Source: Incurvaria masculella (Eukaryota > Arthropoda > Insecta > Lepidoptera > Incurvariidae). Taken from it: 64,000 bases of DNA. The notes below the pieces were generated by a model, which was given only the letters and a program-made list of their open reading frames with translations, was not told the DNA's origin and did no database searches. Shown piece after piece: positions 52,965 to 63,799 of this stretch; position 1 is the first letter of the stretch; each line of letters starts with the position of its first letter. The DNA lies in assembly GCA_946894095.1 (NCBI GenBank), contig OX335649.1, forward strand, positions 13,038,001 through 13,102,000. Reading direction: 5' to 3'. The position numbers were made by a program, and so were the translations under genes.

Positions 52965-52980
52965 ATCGTTTACAGTTATG

Positions 52981-54479
52981 ATTTCGTTTTATTGATTCCA
53001 TCTCACCAGCCATCTGGTGAACACCAGTCTTGCAGCTATAGCATCCGCACTTTCGTGTAACAAAACTTATCATACGGCAATCCGCCGAGCTTGGGGTTGC
53101 ATTGGGGCTGCTTTCGAGAGTATTTCCACGTCGATGCCGGCAAACGGTCCAGCACCCGATCGGAATTGTAGTGCACCCACTCGAAACAATAAAACTTTCG
53201 ACCAATAAAAAACAATACAAACGATGACTTGTCCCCAAAGCCTTTGCAGCAGTCTCCGGCGACAAGTTTGTTTTTTTATGCAACTAAGCCTAAAGCTCTA
53301 TGAATACCATGTCACTGAATTCCAGCCTACCGCACATAGAAAAGCGCGCTGCGCGCGCATGCAAGGCCTATGCTACCGCAGGTTTCTGTGCCGTACCTAA
53401 ACCTTTTCTACTGTAAATAAAATTCTCAAAATGTCGTTTTAATTTTTGACTTGTTTTAGTGTTTTTCATTATTTCTTACAGTTTCGGATTTGGCAATGAA
53501 GGCACAATTGAACGTTATCGCATATCGTTATCACGATACGTGCTGGATGGAAACATGGGAAATTGTATTGCCGTTTGGATCATCCCTCATTTAAAACGAT
53601 GATACCACGGATAAAGTAACCCCTACCCTCCTTTGACAGCTCTTCCGACATGTAAAGGAAGAAATGCAGTGGGACCACTTGCATTTTTTTTAAGACAAAA
53701 TAAATATGATAATAATAATAATATATAATAATGGTCAGCTGTCACATGTGACGGATGTCGAAAATTTTCGCAAAATGAAAATTATTTCATTGTTTAGTAA
53801 TTTTCATTATTGCTGAAGGTTTTCGACAAAAATCCCATGTGACAAGTCTTACTGGAGGTTGCGGCCATAGATCCTCACCACTACTGCGCCACCCACCACC
53901 TTGGCTCCCTGCAAAGGGGACCAGCCGACACGGCCCCGCTACCACCTTATGCAGGACCCACCACTTCCCCGGGGTGCTTGAGGTCGGCGGGCTGCTGCCT
54001 GCACCTGACCTCCGCCGCCGGAGGACCGAGGCGCATCACCTGGCGCCGCGCACAGCGGATGCGGGGCTCTCCGAGACGGGGGTGGTGGAGGCCTGCGTGT
54101 CAAGGCCACCACCTATCGTTCGAAGCCTGGCTGGAGCGCCGCCACCACGGCCTGCGCCCACCGGCGCGCTTGGAGGAGGCCCCTTCTCGCCGCCGATGGA
54201 TTCTCCATTTTTTTATATATTTTTTACTGTAAATATGTAAAAATAATTTAAAAAAATGTGCATTTAATAAATATATCGGAATAATAATAATATCATGCAT
54301 GGAATGTGATATGCATCGATGTGTAATCGACCGTAAGCAAGGATATAATAATTATTATTATATTTTTTAAATACTTTAGGTGTATTTTGTTTATCTAAAT
54401 TATTAATGTGTGTAGATATTTTTATGTATGTTTATATGTTTATGTAGTATATTTCTATTTCTTTATTTAATCAAATAAT
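52981..54479. other. Spacer between cuticle genes, left part
   Basis: Contains a reversed SINE (about 53500-53680, with GTGCTGGATGGAAACATGGG). A GC-rich stretch at 53839-54200 is followed by a long T-run and TTTAATAAATATAT, which looks like the 3' end of a retroelement I cannot name. No host gene seen. Confidence 0.4.
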
Positions 54480-57400
54480 ACACACGGTTTGAACAAAAAC
54501 AACATATTCCCTAAACAAAATTAAACTAACAACTTACTAAAATAAACTGCTACTAAAAATGCTAATTCACCGTATGAAAAATGTCTTAACGCGATGGTCA
54601 CCGGATTTCTCAATAAGCAGTTTTCCAATGCAGTCTGAAAAACTTTTCGCATCCGATGACCATGCGCCAAGCGTTTCCACAGCGAACGCAAGGAAATCAA
54701 AGTGGTCACGCACAGACGCATATTTCTTAATTTTATTTGCTGCGGCAGTATTAGCGGCGGCCCCGGCTGACTTGGAGGATGCTAAAACGTGGCTAGGAGC
54801 CAACGTGTCAACACACGTGGCGTCCCAAACCAGTGCTTTGCCTCGACACCACGGTACTAGAGTTAGCCCATCTGGACTTTTTCCGTGGGAGCGGCTAATT
54901 CCTGGTGGCTCCAGGTGGCTCGGAATATTCACTTTGGCCAAGGATCTTTTAATAATATTATTATTACCACAGTGACGAGGTATTCGACCAGAGCTCCTTT
55001 GACACGATAGTCCGTGGTGTCCGAAAGCATCGACACTAGTGCCGCAAACGCAGACGTGTGGTTGACACAGTTTGACGCCTATACGTAGGCCTATCGTTAT
55101 TCTCAGACTAGTTTTGTCTAGGAGAGTTCCTAAATTTGGAGACGGAAACGATTTGAGCCATGCTCCAGATTCCGTTTTATTATACATTATTGTTATTATT
55201 ATACAGATATTGTTTATGTATGTGTATGAATATATATATTGGTTTCTGTCACCCTTTAGGCATTACGTATTACCTACATTTTCTTTTTCAATTCTTATCC
55301 TCATCACCCCCAAAGGTTGACTGGAAGAAATCACTTTTAGTGATAAGTCCGCCTTTGTGCAGTTTCGCTCTGTTAGATTTAATTATTCTGTAAATAGTTT
55401 TTAATGTAATTTGCACAATAAAGAATTTCTTTCTTTCTTTCTTTCTTTCCGTTTCTGAAGAACCAAGTATGCGAGCCCGGACAATTTCTGAACTTTCTTC
55501 TAAAAACGTTTTGTGACAAATTTTGGTAATCGGGTTATCCCATCCGAATTGAGTTTTTACCCTCGCTGGCAATTCCACTCCTAGACACACACCTTTCCAT
55601 CTCTCGATTGCTTCATTCAAACCGTCAACCTCACAATCACCAAGTGATGGAAATATAATTTTACCTATGAGGTCCATACTGTTATGAGCTGAAGCAAGGA
55701 ATGCAGGAAGTGCGACATCAGAAGGTCGTCTAATACCAATTCCGCCAAAATCGATAGGAAAACATGCTTGTTTCCAAGAGCAATACAGTAAATAATCATT
55801 TTTCCAAATAGGGCAGCATCTTAAAAAGTAGGTAAGACGTGGTATACCAACGCAAAATCTAATCAAAAGTAATGCAACATGTGGCTGTAAATTCGTTATG
55901 CGATTCGATACAAAATTGAAGAAGTGGTTCTTGTTTTCAACTAGAAGTTTTACAGAATTATCTACTAAAGGAGCACCTAACAAGAATAGGTTTTCATCTT
56001 TCAAAATTTGTATACCCGGGCTTAGAATGTTAAGGTTATCCAAAATATATTTTCTCCTTTCTTCAGATACTGATTCAAAAAAATATACTTCACATTTCTC
56101 CGTATTTATAGTTAAACCGATAGATTGAAATTCCCTAATCAGAACTTGCAAATCACCAAGAACTTTGTCTGCATTACCACCAAGAATACAATCATCGAGG
56201 TACCAAACATTTAAATCTGACATCATTTTTGTTATGATACTGTGAATACATAAACTAAATATTGCGGGTCCCACCCAACGGATGAAATTAAAGTTTGATT
56301 TTTGTAAAATAAAAGTGATGGATACGCATAACATTGCCAGATATATGAGTATAAGGTTAGAATGTTGTTTTGAACTGACGCGAGCATGATATCTCTCTCC
56401 ACTGAATTAAAAGCGTTTCGTACATCAATCTTAACCATTATTTCCGATGTTAAACATGTTTTGACATAAGTTCGTACGGAATGTACTGCTGCTTCAGCTC
56501 CACCTTTTGTGGCAAATCCGAGTTGCACAGGACGGAATGTATTGCCTAAGTGTTCTTGTAATAGGCCTAATACCTCCATCCTTTTTTTTCAAGGCAAAAA
56601 GCGATGCTCCATAAATGAATGGTATAAAATCTTCTAGCACCTTACCAGATAACATAAAATTAACTAACTTAGTGAGAGACTTTAAAAAAATTCTTCTTGC
56701 GTCGTCTGATGTTGTGATCAAATGATCTTTTAAGTGTTGCGGTAAAAGAGAATCAATTCCAGGTGACGATACAGTCGGAAACGACATGACTGCCTTGTAG
56801 AGTATATTTTCCTTTACAATTAGAACCTCGTCCGAGTCCTTGGGAGGTTCCGGCATGTCTTGAGGTCTCGAACTAGATGAGTGCTTGGAACGTAGAGCAG
56901 TAATTGTATCATTATCGTGAACAGCAATCTCATCGGTGGAAGTGAGCAAACGGACGGCACCTCTTAAGTCCCCATCGTAAACCTTTGTTTCAACTCTTTT
57001 ATTAATATGAGTAGATGAAATGTAACCAAGTTTCCATATAACTTTCGGGATCATATTTTACTGTTATGTTGTTCTTAATTTTGGATGCTAATGTGCCCTT
57101 TGTCAATTGGTCGCTCACGTGAAGATCATAGTATGGAAACGTAAAAAGTTCCTTCCAAATTTGTTTTGAATTTTGCGAAACGCAGCTGTCAAAAATACAT
57201 GCAAGTTTTCTCGCTACAGCATCTCTCGCTGTGCGTGGAATCCGCTTGACCACTGGGAAATTATTTTTTAAATGCTGTAAGTAATTCGTAAACGTAGTGG
57301 CTGGTGAGCTGGATGATGAGAGTGATGAGACATTCTGGGCGTTTTGCACAGATTCCGAAGCAGGTGAAGGAGCTCAGTGAACTTTTGATGAATGGATTTT

Positions 57401-57665
57401 CAGTCCTCTTTTTGTATGGAATTCTTTATTACACTGGCTGCACTCGAACGTTATTTGGGTTGATGACTGCGGCTGGAGCTGAAGTGATTCGACTATCCTT
57501 AATGGTGACGGCGCCGAGAGGATATTTGGAGGAGTTGGTGAGAGCTGCGACAGCAAAGATGGCGTGGGCGGGGGCGGGATCGCCAGCGATGACGCCCCGC
57601 CCGCGCTCGCTGCATGGCTTGGTGACGCTATCTGTGGTTCTTGGGGTGCAGATTCACTTTAATTA
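54480..57665 (-). pseudogene. Broken LINE: C2H2 finger, reverse transcriptase, restriction-like endonuclease
   Basis: Read on the minus strand. It opens near 57660 with a Pro/Ser-rich leader and a C2H2 finger (FECSQCNKEFHTKRGLKIH, 57374-57440), then a single in-frame TGA. The N-terminal RT region has DGDLRGAVRLL and SPGIDSLLPQHLKDH, then YGASLFALKKKDGGIRPI. Motif A is VKIDVRNAFNSVERD and motif C is VWYLDDCILGG. A CCHC-like CVCG...GHHGLSC and a PD-(D/E)XK endonuclease (KSPDGLTLVPW, VWDATCVDTLAPSH) follow. This architecture is that of R2-like LINEs with a restriction-like endonuclease. Frameshifts near 57040, 56540 and 56290, a CGA-to-TGA-type stop at 54567 and the nested insertion at 55178-55446 make it inactive. 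The subclade is not determined. Confidence 0.85.
55178..55446 (+). mobile_element. Truncated LINE tail nested in the older LINE
   Basis: Flanked by an 8-bp target duplication TTCCGTTT at 55170-55177 and 55447-55454. It contains CCAAAGGTTGACTGGAAGAA, GTGATAAGTCCGCCTTTGTG and TTGCACAATAAA, and ends in TTTC repeats. Without the insert and one duplicate, the two minus-strand frames on either side are in register (ETE then SGAWL). Confidence 0.9.
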
Positions 57666-59088
57666 ACCTAAAATGAATATCAAAGGTGATCAAATCGAAA
57701 AATAACACTTTTTATAATATTTAGAAAATTTAAAACCAAGCAAAAACCAGTGATTTGTGTATTTCGTAATATTAAAATGTATTATTCTTTCTGTCTAACG
57801 CCACGTACCTCTTTCTACATCTCAAAGGTTGGTAGGCAGAGAATACCCTTGGGCATTAAACCCACCTTTTCTAACATTTTTTTAAAGTGTACAATAAATA
57901 TTTTTTATTATTAATTTAATAAAGAGTCCGTGAGCCCGAAATAATCGACCATGAAGTAAGGATTCATTAATGAAAGAAAGAGCCCTGTAAAAAGAACTAC
58001 TTTACGAATACTTACTGTAAGGCTGGACCCGAACCAGCAAACCATACAATTCGCGATAAATGAAGACTGTCGTGAATGCAGCGGAAATCTAAATTTTTTA
58101 AAGTTTAAGAAGTTCATTGGCCAAGGCGCGATTTTGCATGGCGACTACCGTATTCCATGCCCTAATTGTTCCCTACTCATAAAAGTTATCAAGTGAAGTT
58201 ATAACTAGAGAAAACTTCATACTATGTCCGCATGTTTTTATTTATTGCAGATATCTTTATTTTTCAGTGAAGAAAATTTAAAATGTAGGTAAGAAAAGAA
58301 AACTTTTTACTAATATTTTTAGCTTCTATCTAAAATGTATTCTTCTATTTAAAATTCTTCTAATCTTCTAATTTGCTAATAAAAATTAAAACGTAAAGAC
58401 AGACGTAGTTCAGAAAAGATATTTTAGAATCCAAAATTTGGGAATTGATAGGGTAACGACTCTGTTATTGGTTAAAAACATCGGTAAGATCTAAGATGCT
58501 CAGGCAAAGTGGTGGCAGGTTCGTGTCACACCAACAGCAAACTTGGTTATTCGATTTTTCTTTTAAGTTTGCCACCGGCCACTAGATGGCAGTACTAATA
58601 TTGATATACCGTTATAAGATCTACAGGATCGGTTAGTATTTTTTTTGGAACGTCTACATCAAGTTCTCGCGTTGAGCGATGGTAGAAAAGGGACGGAGGA
58701 ATTGCGATGTTAGAACAAATAACCTCGGAGTTGGGGTCTTTAAATTCTTGAATACCTCGGGGTTATGGACGAGATGCACGAACTATATGAGACCAAGGGG
58801 CCAAACAGGTACTCAACCGATTTGTCCCACAGATATTATCAATACTCTACGCCAGACCTTACGTGCGTCGTGTCCTATCCTGTAAGCCATTTTGTTGTGA
58901 GTTTGTCTTTATCCTCGGTATCCTCCTTCACTTCTGCCCTTGGTATACAACGCTAGAAATAGTTATGACCTGTTTAGAAGCAATGTCGCCCAGATTAAGC
59001 AAATTCTTTATTTGCAGCAGGACAGACCCCTGGGAAACGCTTCTATTGATTCACATGACTTTAAGAAAACCATTGCCAACCTATACTG
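57666..59088. other. Spacer between cuticle genes, right part
   Basis: A LINE 3' end lies at 57810-57910 (TCTCAAAGGTTGGTAGGCAG, then CATTAAACCCACC and GTACAATAAATA). Next is a dispersed repeat at 57920-58060 shared with 10880-11010. No gene is supported in 58060-59088. Confidence 0.45.
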
Positions 59089-59379
59089 TTTAGGGTTCCT
59101 TATCCAAAGGGTGCCAACGGAACCCTATTACTAAGCCTCCGCTGTCCGTCCGTCCGTCCGTCCGTCCGTCCGTCTGTCACGGTTCATGCGTAATAGTAGG
59201 CAGCTGACATTTTTACAGAGTGTGTATTTATTTTGCCGCTATAAAAACGAATAGCTAAGTATATTAAATAATAATAATTACCATACACCCCCACACAAAA
59301 ACGTGATTTTTCGTTTTAAATTTTGTGCTATGGTACGGAACCCTTTGTGTGCGAGTCCGACTCGCACTTGGCCGGTTTT
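59089..59379 (-). mobile_element. Moth repeat with GACG microsatellite, copy 3
   Basis: Ends TTTAGGGTTCCTTATCC and CGAGTCCGACTCGCACTTGG, with the complete CCGGTTTT end. GTCC run at 59144-59173. It lies just outside the right arm of the duplication, in the same orientation as the copy in gene 1's intron. Confidence 0.85.
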
Positions 59380-59505
59380 CTCTTGCGGCTATACAGAAAG
59401 TCAGTGATCCATTGATGCGTCAGAAGGAGGCTGTAATAGGTATGCTTGGAAATCAGCCGATTGTAATCATTAAATCAATAAAAAATAAACATAAATGTAA
59501 ACAAA

Positions 59506-59511
59506 TTTATT
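59506..59511 (-). terminator. Polyadenylation signal, cuticle gene 2
   Basis: AATAAA on the minus strand 47 bases after the stop. Arm similarity fades just beyond it. Confidence 0.75.
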
Positions 59512-59557
59512 TTATCATTTGAGGCACATCGTGGTCAGGTCGGAGCGAGCGGAGTGA

Positions 59558-59941
59558 TTACCGGCGAGCGGGCAGCGCAGGCGTCTCCGGGGCGACGGGA
59601 AGGTGCGCCCCCTCCACCTTGAACCCCTCCAGGCCGGACGAGTACTTGGTGATGATCGGCTTGCCCTGCTCGTCGAAGTACGTGTACTCGCCCTCGTAGA
59701 CGAGCACGTAGTCGGTGTTGTCGGCGTTGGGCACGAGCCAGCCGCGCTCCGACACGACCACACCCTCGGCGGTGACGTAGCGCAGCGCGTACTGGCCGCG
59801 CTCGTCGTGCGCCTCCTCGTGCCGCAGCGCGGGCAGCAGCCGCTTGCGGAGCAGCTCGGCGCTGGGGGAGCCGACGGGTGCAGGGGGAGCATCGCCTGCT
59901 GCCGCCGCCACCGCCACCGCCGCCAGCAACACCACCATCAG
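59558..59941 (-). CDS. Cuticle gene 2, coding exon 2
   Basis: Codes residues 4-130 after acceptor TTCCCCCAG. Very GC-rich in AT-rich surroundings. Confidence 0.9.
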   Translation of the reverse strand: MMVVLLAAVAVAAAAGDAPPAPVGSPSAELLRKRLLPALRHEEAHDERGQYALRYVTAEGVVVSERGWLVPNADNTDYVLVYEGEYTYFDEQGKPIITKYSSGLEGFKVEGAHLPVAPETPALPARR

Positions 59942-61004
59942 CTGGGGGAAGGAACGCCTTGACAATCACTTGGGACAAGTGACCGACTCGTAGCTTCTCA
60001 GCCACTGGGCTTCTCACTCAGAGGTCATCGGTTCAATCTTCGCCCCGTTTATGCACCCTTGCTTTCTCTTCTGGGTTGGAATCAATATAAAACTCCAACC
60101 AGTCAGAAGAGTTACACCCGCCCGGGGTAGTTTCATCCCATTGGATAAAAATATACTGTAAGCAGCAGTAAAAAATTGCCCGTGTTACATTACATCAGCG
60201 AGAATGTAAGGACGGGAGTAGAAACTAAAACTCGGCAGGATGAGGGAGGCGTAGCCACTTTTTAATACAAAAGCGGTAGCGCCGGCAAGTGTGTTCGGTT
60301 ACGAATCCGCTTCCTACTTCCGCGTCCCGAATTCGTAAGCGAACTAACTAAAGTTCGACGTATTGACCACGGATATCGATCTCCGCGTTTTGGACTAACT
60401 CATGGTTACGCTGCCGCCATGTGAATGAATTTCAATCACTTCTCACGTCCTATAACCAGTGACTATAAGATACTCGCTCTTTTACATCCAGTTCAATGTA
60501 GCCGTGCTCATAAAGGAAATATCCTGGCTAACTATTTTGGGAACAGGGTGTGTTGGATTTATGTGATAAGTATGGTGGTAGCCATCAATGTACAGTTACA
60601 TAAAAATATTAATTTTAAAAAACTTTTCGAAAAACAAAAATTTCAACAATAAAAAACGACTTCAAAGAAAAAGGATTCCAAAACAAATTAACATGCACTT
60701 AAAAGTAAAAAAATAATGTTCATTTTCGAAGTTACGATTATTATTATTTTTTGAGTCGGCGTCAGCCGGTCACGCGCTGCACCTTGGCTACCTTGGCTGA
60801 CACCGACTCAAAAAATAACAATAATCGTAACTACAAAAATAGCTATTATTTTTTTACTTTTTAGTGGACGGGTTTTTTGGTAGGACGAAGGCTAGAAACC
60901 TCATAATCATTTGAAAATCACTGTTTCTATTACTTTATATTTGAGGATAGCTTAAATGAAGCGAATAAGAAAATATTAATTATGTGGCTACTTACGAATT
61001 TCAT
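59558..61004 (-). CDS. Cuticle protein with chitin-bind-4 domain, copy 2
   Basis: Join on the minus strand 60996-61004 (Met-Lys-Phe) and 59558-59941, giving 130 residues. The signal peptide is residues 1-18, then a short Pro/Leu-rich linker and the chitin-binding domain, ending GFKVEGAHLPVAP. It differs from copy 1 only by Val for Met at 12 and Ile for Val at 100. The splice sites, TATA-like box (61079-61086) and AATAAA are all kept, so both copies look functional. The genes converge tail to tail across 6.5 kb. Expression during cuticle formation is inferred from the family, not seen here. Confidence 0.9.
59985..60200 (+). repeat. SINE in cuticle gene 2 intron
   Basis: Head CCGACTCGTAGCTTCTCAGC with box B-like CGGTTCAATCTTCGCCCCG, then GCACCCTTGC and a diverged body (ACACCCGCCCGGGGTAG). 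It is orthologous by position to the SINE at 52300-52490. The head here has a small internal duplication. Confidence 0.7.
60480..60612 (+). repeat. SINE tail fragment
   Basis: CATCCAGTTCAATGTAGCCG, GCTCATAAAGGAAATATCCT, GTAGCCATCAATGTACAGTT, A-rich end. Confidence 0.65.
60727..60840. repeat. Hairpin with about 44-bp arms
   Basis: AGTTACGATTATTATTATTT, GAGTCGGCGTCAGCC and its reverse complement GGCTGACACCGACTC, AATAATCGTAACTAC flank a loop of about 25 bases. It lies in the cuticle gene 2 intron and is absent from gene 1's. Confidence 0.7.
60996..61004 (-). CDS. Cuticle gene 2, coding exon 1 (Met-Lys-Phe)
   Basis: ATGAAATTC before GTAAGT on the minus strand, exactly as in gene 1. The 5' untranslated sequence around it is about 90% similar between the two copies. 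Confidence 0.85.
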
Positions 61005-61078
61005 GTTGCTTTTGTTGGTTATTTCCTTCTTCTTCGGATACTCTTGTAGATATGATGCTCGTTTTGAGAGCAGCTCGG

Positions 61079-61086
61079 CTTAAATA
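61079..61086 (-). promoter_or_regulatory. TATA-like box of cuticle gene 2
   Basis: TATTTAAG on the minus strand, at the same distance from the ATG as in copy 1. Upstream, 61087-61729 holds the rest of the arm and AT-rich DNA without a gene. Confidence 0.65.
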
Positions 61087-61729
61087 CTGTTAAATGCTAC
61101 CGGCACTCGCTAAACATGAACAACATCATCATCAAGTAGGAAATGTAGTAGGTCTTTTCAAGTTTTACCCAATTAATGACCCGTGTGTACCTAGTTAGGG
61201 TAGGTAAATGGATGCTGCGGTTGCAACCAGTTCGTGTAGTGTTACTAAAGTTGTATTGAGTTTAGGGCCACTTTGTGTGGCGGTGTAGAGAGCATGGTTA
61301 TTCGTGAAATTTTCAAGTGAAGTTAAGTAACTTTAGGATACCCGAAATGTTTTCGGGTATCCTAAATTATTAATCTTAGTCAGATATTTAATTTACATTA
61401 TTGATGCTTCGATTGCCCACTTTATTCATTGAGAACTCGTAGTAGTTCGTCTGGTCTCGTATTGAATTTCTGCGACTGAAAAAATACCACTATAAAATCC
61501 TTTAATTTTTATATTTTTATTTACAATAAATTAGTTTTCCTACCTTATTGTTTTCGATAACAAATATGGCTAGTTTCAAAACATCACCTAACAACAATAA
61601 ATACATATTTTCATTATACATAACATTCTAAAATTTACTAGAACTATACTTCTTTTTCTACAGTAATTTAATGAATATTTACGTAATAAATACGAAGTGT
61701 TTTTTTTTCCTCTTAATATACTCTTAAAT

Positions 61730-62310
61730 CTATCTCCTCGAGTAGCCTCTATACCCGGTTACAAGGCTTGGCGTGATTCCACCGAAAGCTACATTAGGTC
61801 GGCTATAATAGCTGCCCGAATATCCTGACCCGAAACCTTTGTTGTAATATCCGTACCCCAGATTGTTCGCTCCGTTATAATAGGGGTTGTTATATCCGCT
61901 GTATGAGCTAAGTCCTCCGTTTCCTCCATAGCCACCGTATCCGCCGTAGCCGCCAGCTGTCCCCCCGTAGCCGTCGGCCGTTCCGCCGTAACCCCCCACT
62001 GTGCCACCGTAACCTCCCACTGTCCCACCGTAGCCTCCTACTGTCCCACCGTAGCCACCCACCGTCCCCCCGTAACCTCTAACTGTTCCACCGTAACCGC
62101 CAGCTGTGCCGAGGTAGTTCCCTCCGTAGCCCGCGTAGTTTCCGTAGCCGGAGTCGTAGCCTATGCCGTAGCCAGTTCCGTAGCCAGTTCCGTAGCCGCT
62201 GGAGCCTTGGTTGATGTAGTTGCCGTCGAGGCCAGAGTAGCCGCCCGAGTAGCCGTTATAGCCGTGCCAGTCGGAAGAGCCTCCGTTGCCGCCGTATCCC
62301 CCGCGGTAAT
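61730..62310 (-). CDS. Gly/Tyr-rich exon
   Basis: One uninterrupted frame of 192 codons from acceptor TTTCCAG to the stop TAG, more than 40% Gly and rich in Tyr. The heptad array GGYGGTV/A is in register at protein and DNA level, showing recent unit duplication. Confidence 0.8.
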
Positions 62311-63499
62311 CTGGAAACGAATGTAAGTAGGAAAATTAAATGAAATGGCTTAGCCTGGGTTGTATTTGTAAGATTTATGAATGTTAGGCTAGAATTAAAA
62401 TTAATACCTCTCTCTGGCTTTAGCAACCTTTCGTTATTAATGATTGTTAGTGCAATACAATACAATTAAATGTCTACGGCAAGCGGAAATGATTGGAGAA
62501 CAACAAATCGCTACCGCTAAATTATTTTTATTTACCTATAATTTTGTTTTCTATTTCATTTCGATCTGAATGGATCTGATTATTGTGTTGCATATGATAT
62601 ACCCGCCATAGTAGATGCATTGGCTTTTAGAGGACAATAAGCGGATCAATAAATCCGTTTGTGTTATTAAATAGTGCATTTTACTAAGTACTAGAATTAC
62701 AAATAAATGGAATGAAACTAATTTTGGTATTTTAACAGAAGCCTTCATATAATTTATATACTGCATACTTATATCGCTTCCTCTCAGTGATATGTAAAGG
62801 TACGAGTACGCTGGTAGAAGTCATGCTTTCTCTATTATTTTCTTATATTCTCTACGTTTACGATGATCTTAACGTAGTAGGTATTACTTTTATAATAATA
62901 ATAATAATAATTCTTTATTTCAGACTAGAAGTCCATAGACACCAAAATTACATTTTACATATATTTTATAGACCTGCAGGTCTATTCCTGGCATTCAGTA
63001 ATCAGGAATCAGGAATTAAACTCAGGGTTTAGAAAACCGCTTTTACAGCGATTTTCAATGAGAGTATTTGTACGCAAAACATTGATTGATTAAAAAAAAC
63101 TACGCTAAGGAATATTTTCGTCAAGAAAATCGCTTTAAAAACCACTACAAAAGCGGTTTTATAGAATCAGGATTCCTAATTCCCGATTACTGAATGACAG
63201 GAATAGACCTGCTGGTGTGGCACATTCTCCCGCTTTCCTCTAACTTCGACTCTGTAAATTTGTTTACAAAGGCTTTGGTCACCCATTCGCTCTATATACA
63301 TGTCAAGTACAGAAAAAATTGCACGCAACATGGGCGAACACCTACAGGCACTGGACGCCGTGTTGAGATCGTCCTTGGGCGCCACGGTGTCGAGCGTGCC
63401 GTCCGACTTGTGCCGCGCGCCCGCCACCGCCGCCGCCGCGCCCTCCGCCGCGCCCGCCGCGCACGCCGACGCCACGCACAGCGCCACCGCCGCCCACAT
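61730..63499 (-). CDS. Gly/Tyr-rich secreted structural protein, two coding exons
   Basis: Proposed join on the minus strand 63346-63499 and 61730-62310, giving 244 residues. Exon 1 codes a signal peptide (MWAAVALCVASACAAGA) and an Ala-rich then mixed stretch (RHKSDGTLDTVAPKDDLNTA), ending before GTAGGT in phase 1. Exon 2 opens after TTTCCAG in phase 1 with YYRGGYGGNGG, then GYGTGYGTGYG. About eight GGYGGTV-type heptads (61925-62115) follow, and it ends VTGYRGYSRR. Such composition is typical of insect cuticle or eggshell matrix proteins. The intron contains a MITE. The exon pairing is inference from phase and order. Another small exon in between is possible. Confidence 0.6.
62976..63216. mobile_element. 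MITE in the Gly/Tyr-rich gene intron
   Basis: Ends GTCTATTCCTGGCATTCAG and CTGAATGACAGGAATAGAC, as in 18416-18748. Interior AAAACCGCTTTTACAGCGAT and AAGAAAATCGCTTT also match that copy, which is longer. Confidence 0.85.
63346..63499 (-). CDS. Signal peptide exon
   Basis: ATG at 63497-63499 is preceded by CTGCGCAGACG, itself a possible acceptor, so a 5' untranslated exon may lie upstream. GC-rich, ends at T before GTAGGT. Assigned to the Gly/Tyr-rich gene because it is the nearest compatible exon on the same strand. Confidence 0.6.
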
Positions 63500-63609
63500 C
63501 GTCTGCGCAGCAGAGAACGTGCGGCTGGGGTTATGTTTCGTTCGATGGGGATAATGAGCTGATAAACCTCTATGCAATGGCTCGTGCCCATTTTGTAAGT
63601 GAAATTAAG

Positions 63610-63745
63610 AAAAAAAACCTTAATTATTTTTCACTGTCTGTCAAACCGTGTTGTGGAAAACTGGAACAAGCTGCCGGAGGAAGCCATAAGTGCTAGCTCA
63701 GTGACAGTTTCAAAAACAATTTGGACACTTATCGTGGCCCATCCC
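63610..63745 (+). pseudogene. LINE C-terminal fragment
   Basis: Translation CLSNRVVENWNKLPEEAISA, then SSVTVSKTIWTLI, matches the ...NRVVN.WN.LP..VV.A.SV..FK... end of CR1-like LINE polymerases. Only this end is present. Confidence 0.65.
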
Positions 63746-63799
63746 GCTCATCTCCCTATACAAGAGCGGAAAGACGAGCACGCCCATATTTCTTGTCAG

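Larger units (their letters stand above)
51130..52980 (+). repeat. Left arm of inverted duplication
   Basis: Matches 59490-61375 in reverse complement. The landmarks are CCACACAAAGTGGCCCTAAA, GGGTCATTAATTGGGCAAAA, the promoter, the MKF mini-exon, a SINE beside exon 2, exon 2 itself and the polyadenylation signal. The middle of the intron differs by insertions, including the GGAC element here. Confidence 0.85.
59490..61375 (-). repeat. Right arm of inverted duplication
   Basis: Reverse complement of 51130-52980 from the hairpin GGATACCCGAAATGTTTTCG at about 61335 to the polyadenylation signal. Exon 2 and its flanks are almost identical between arms. Promoter and intron ends show clearly more differences. 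Confidence 0.85.

Noticed and set aside
54559..54975. 138-codon plus-strand frame
   Set aside because: Antisense of the LINE endonuclease region.
63194..63562. Plus-strand Arg-rich frames
   Set aside because: Antisense of the GC-rich signal peptide exon and MITE end.
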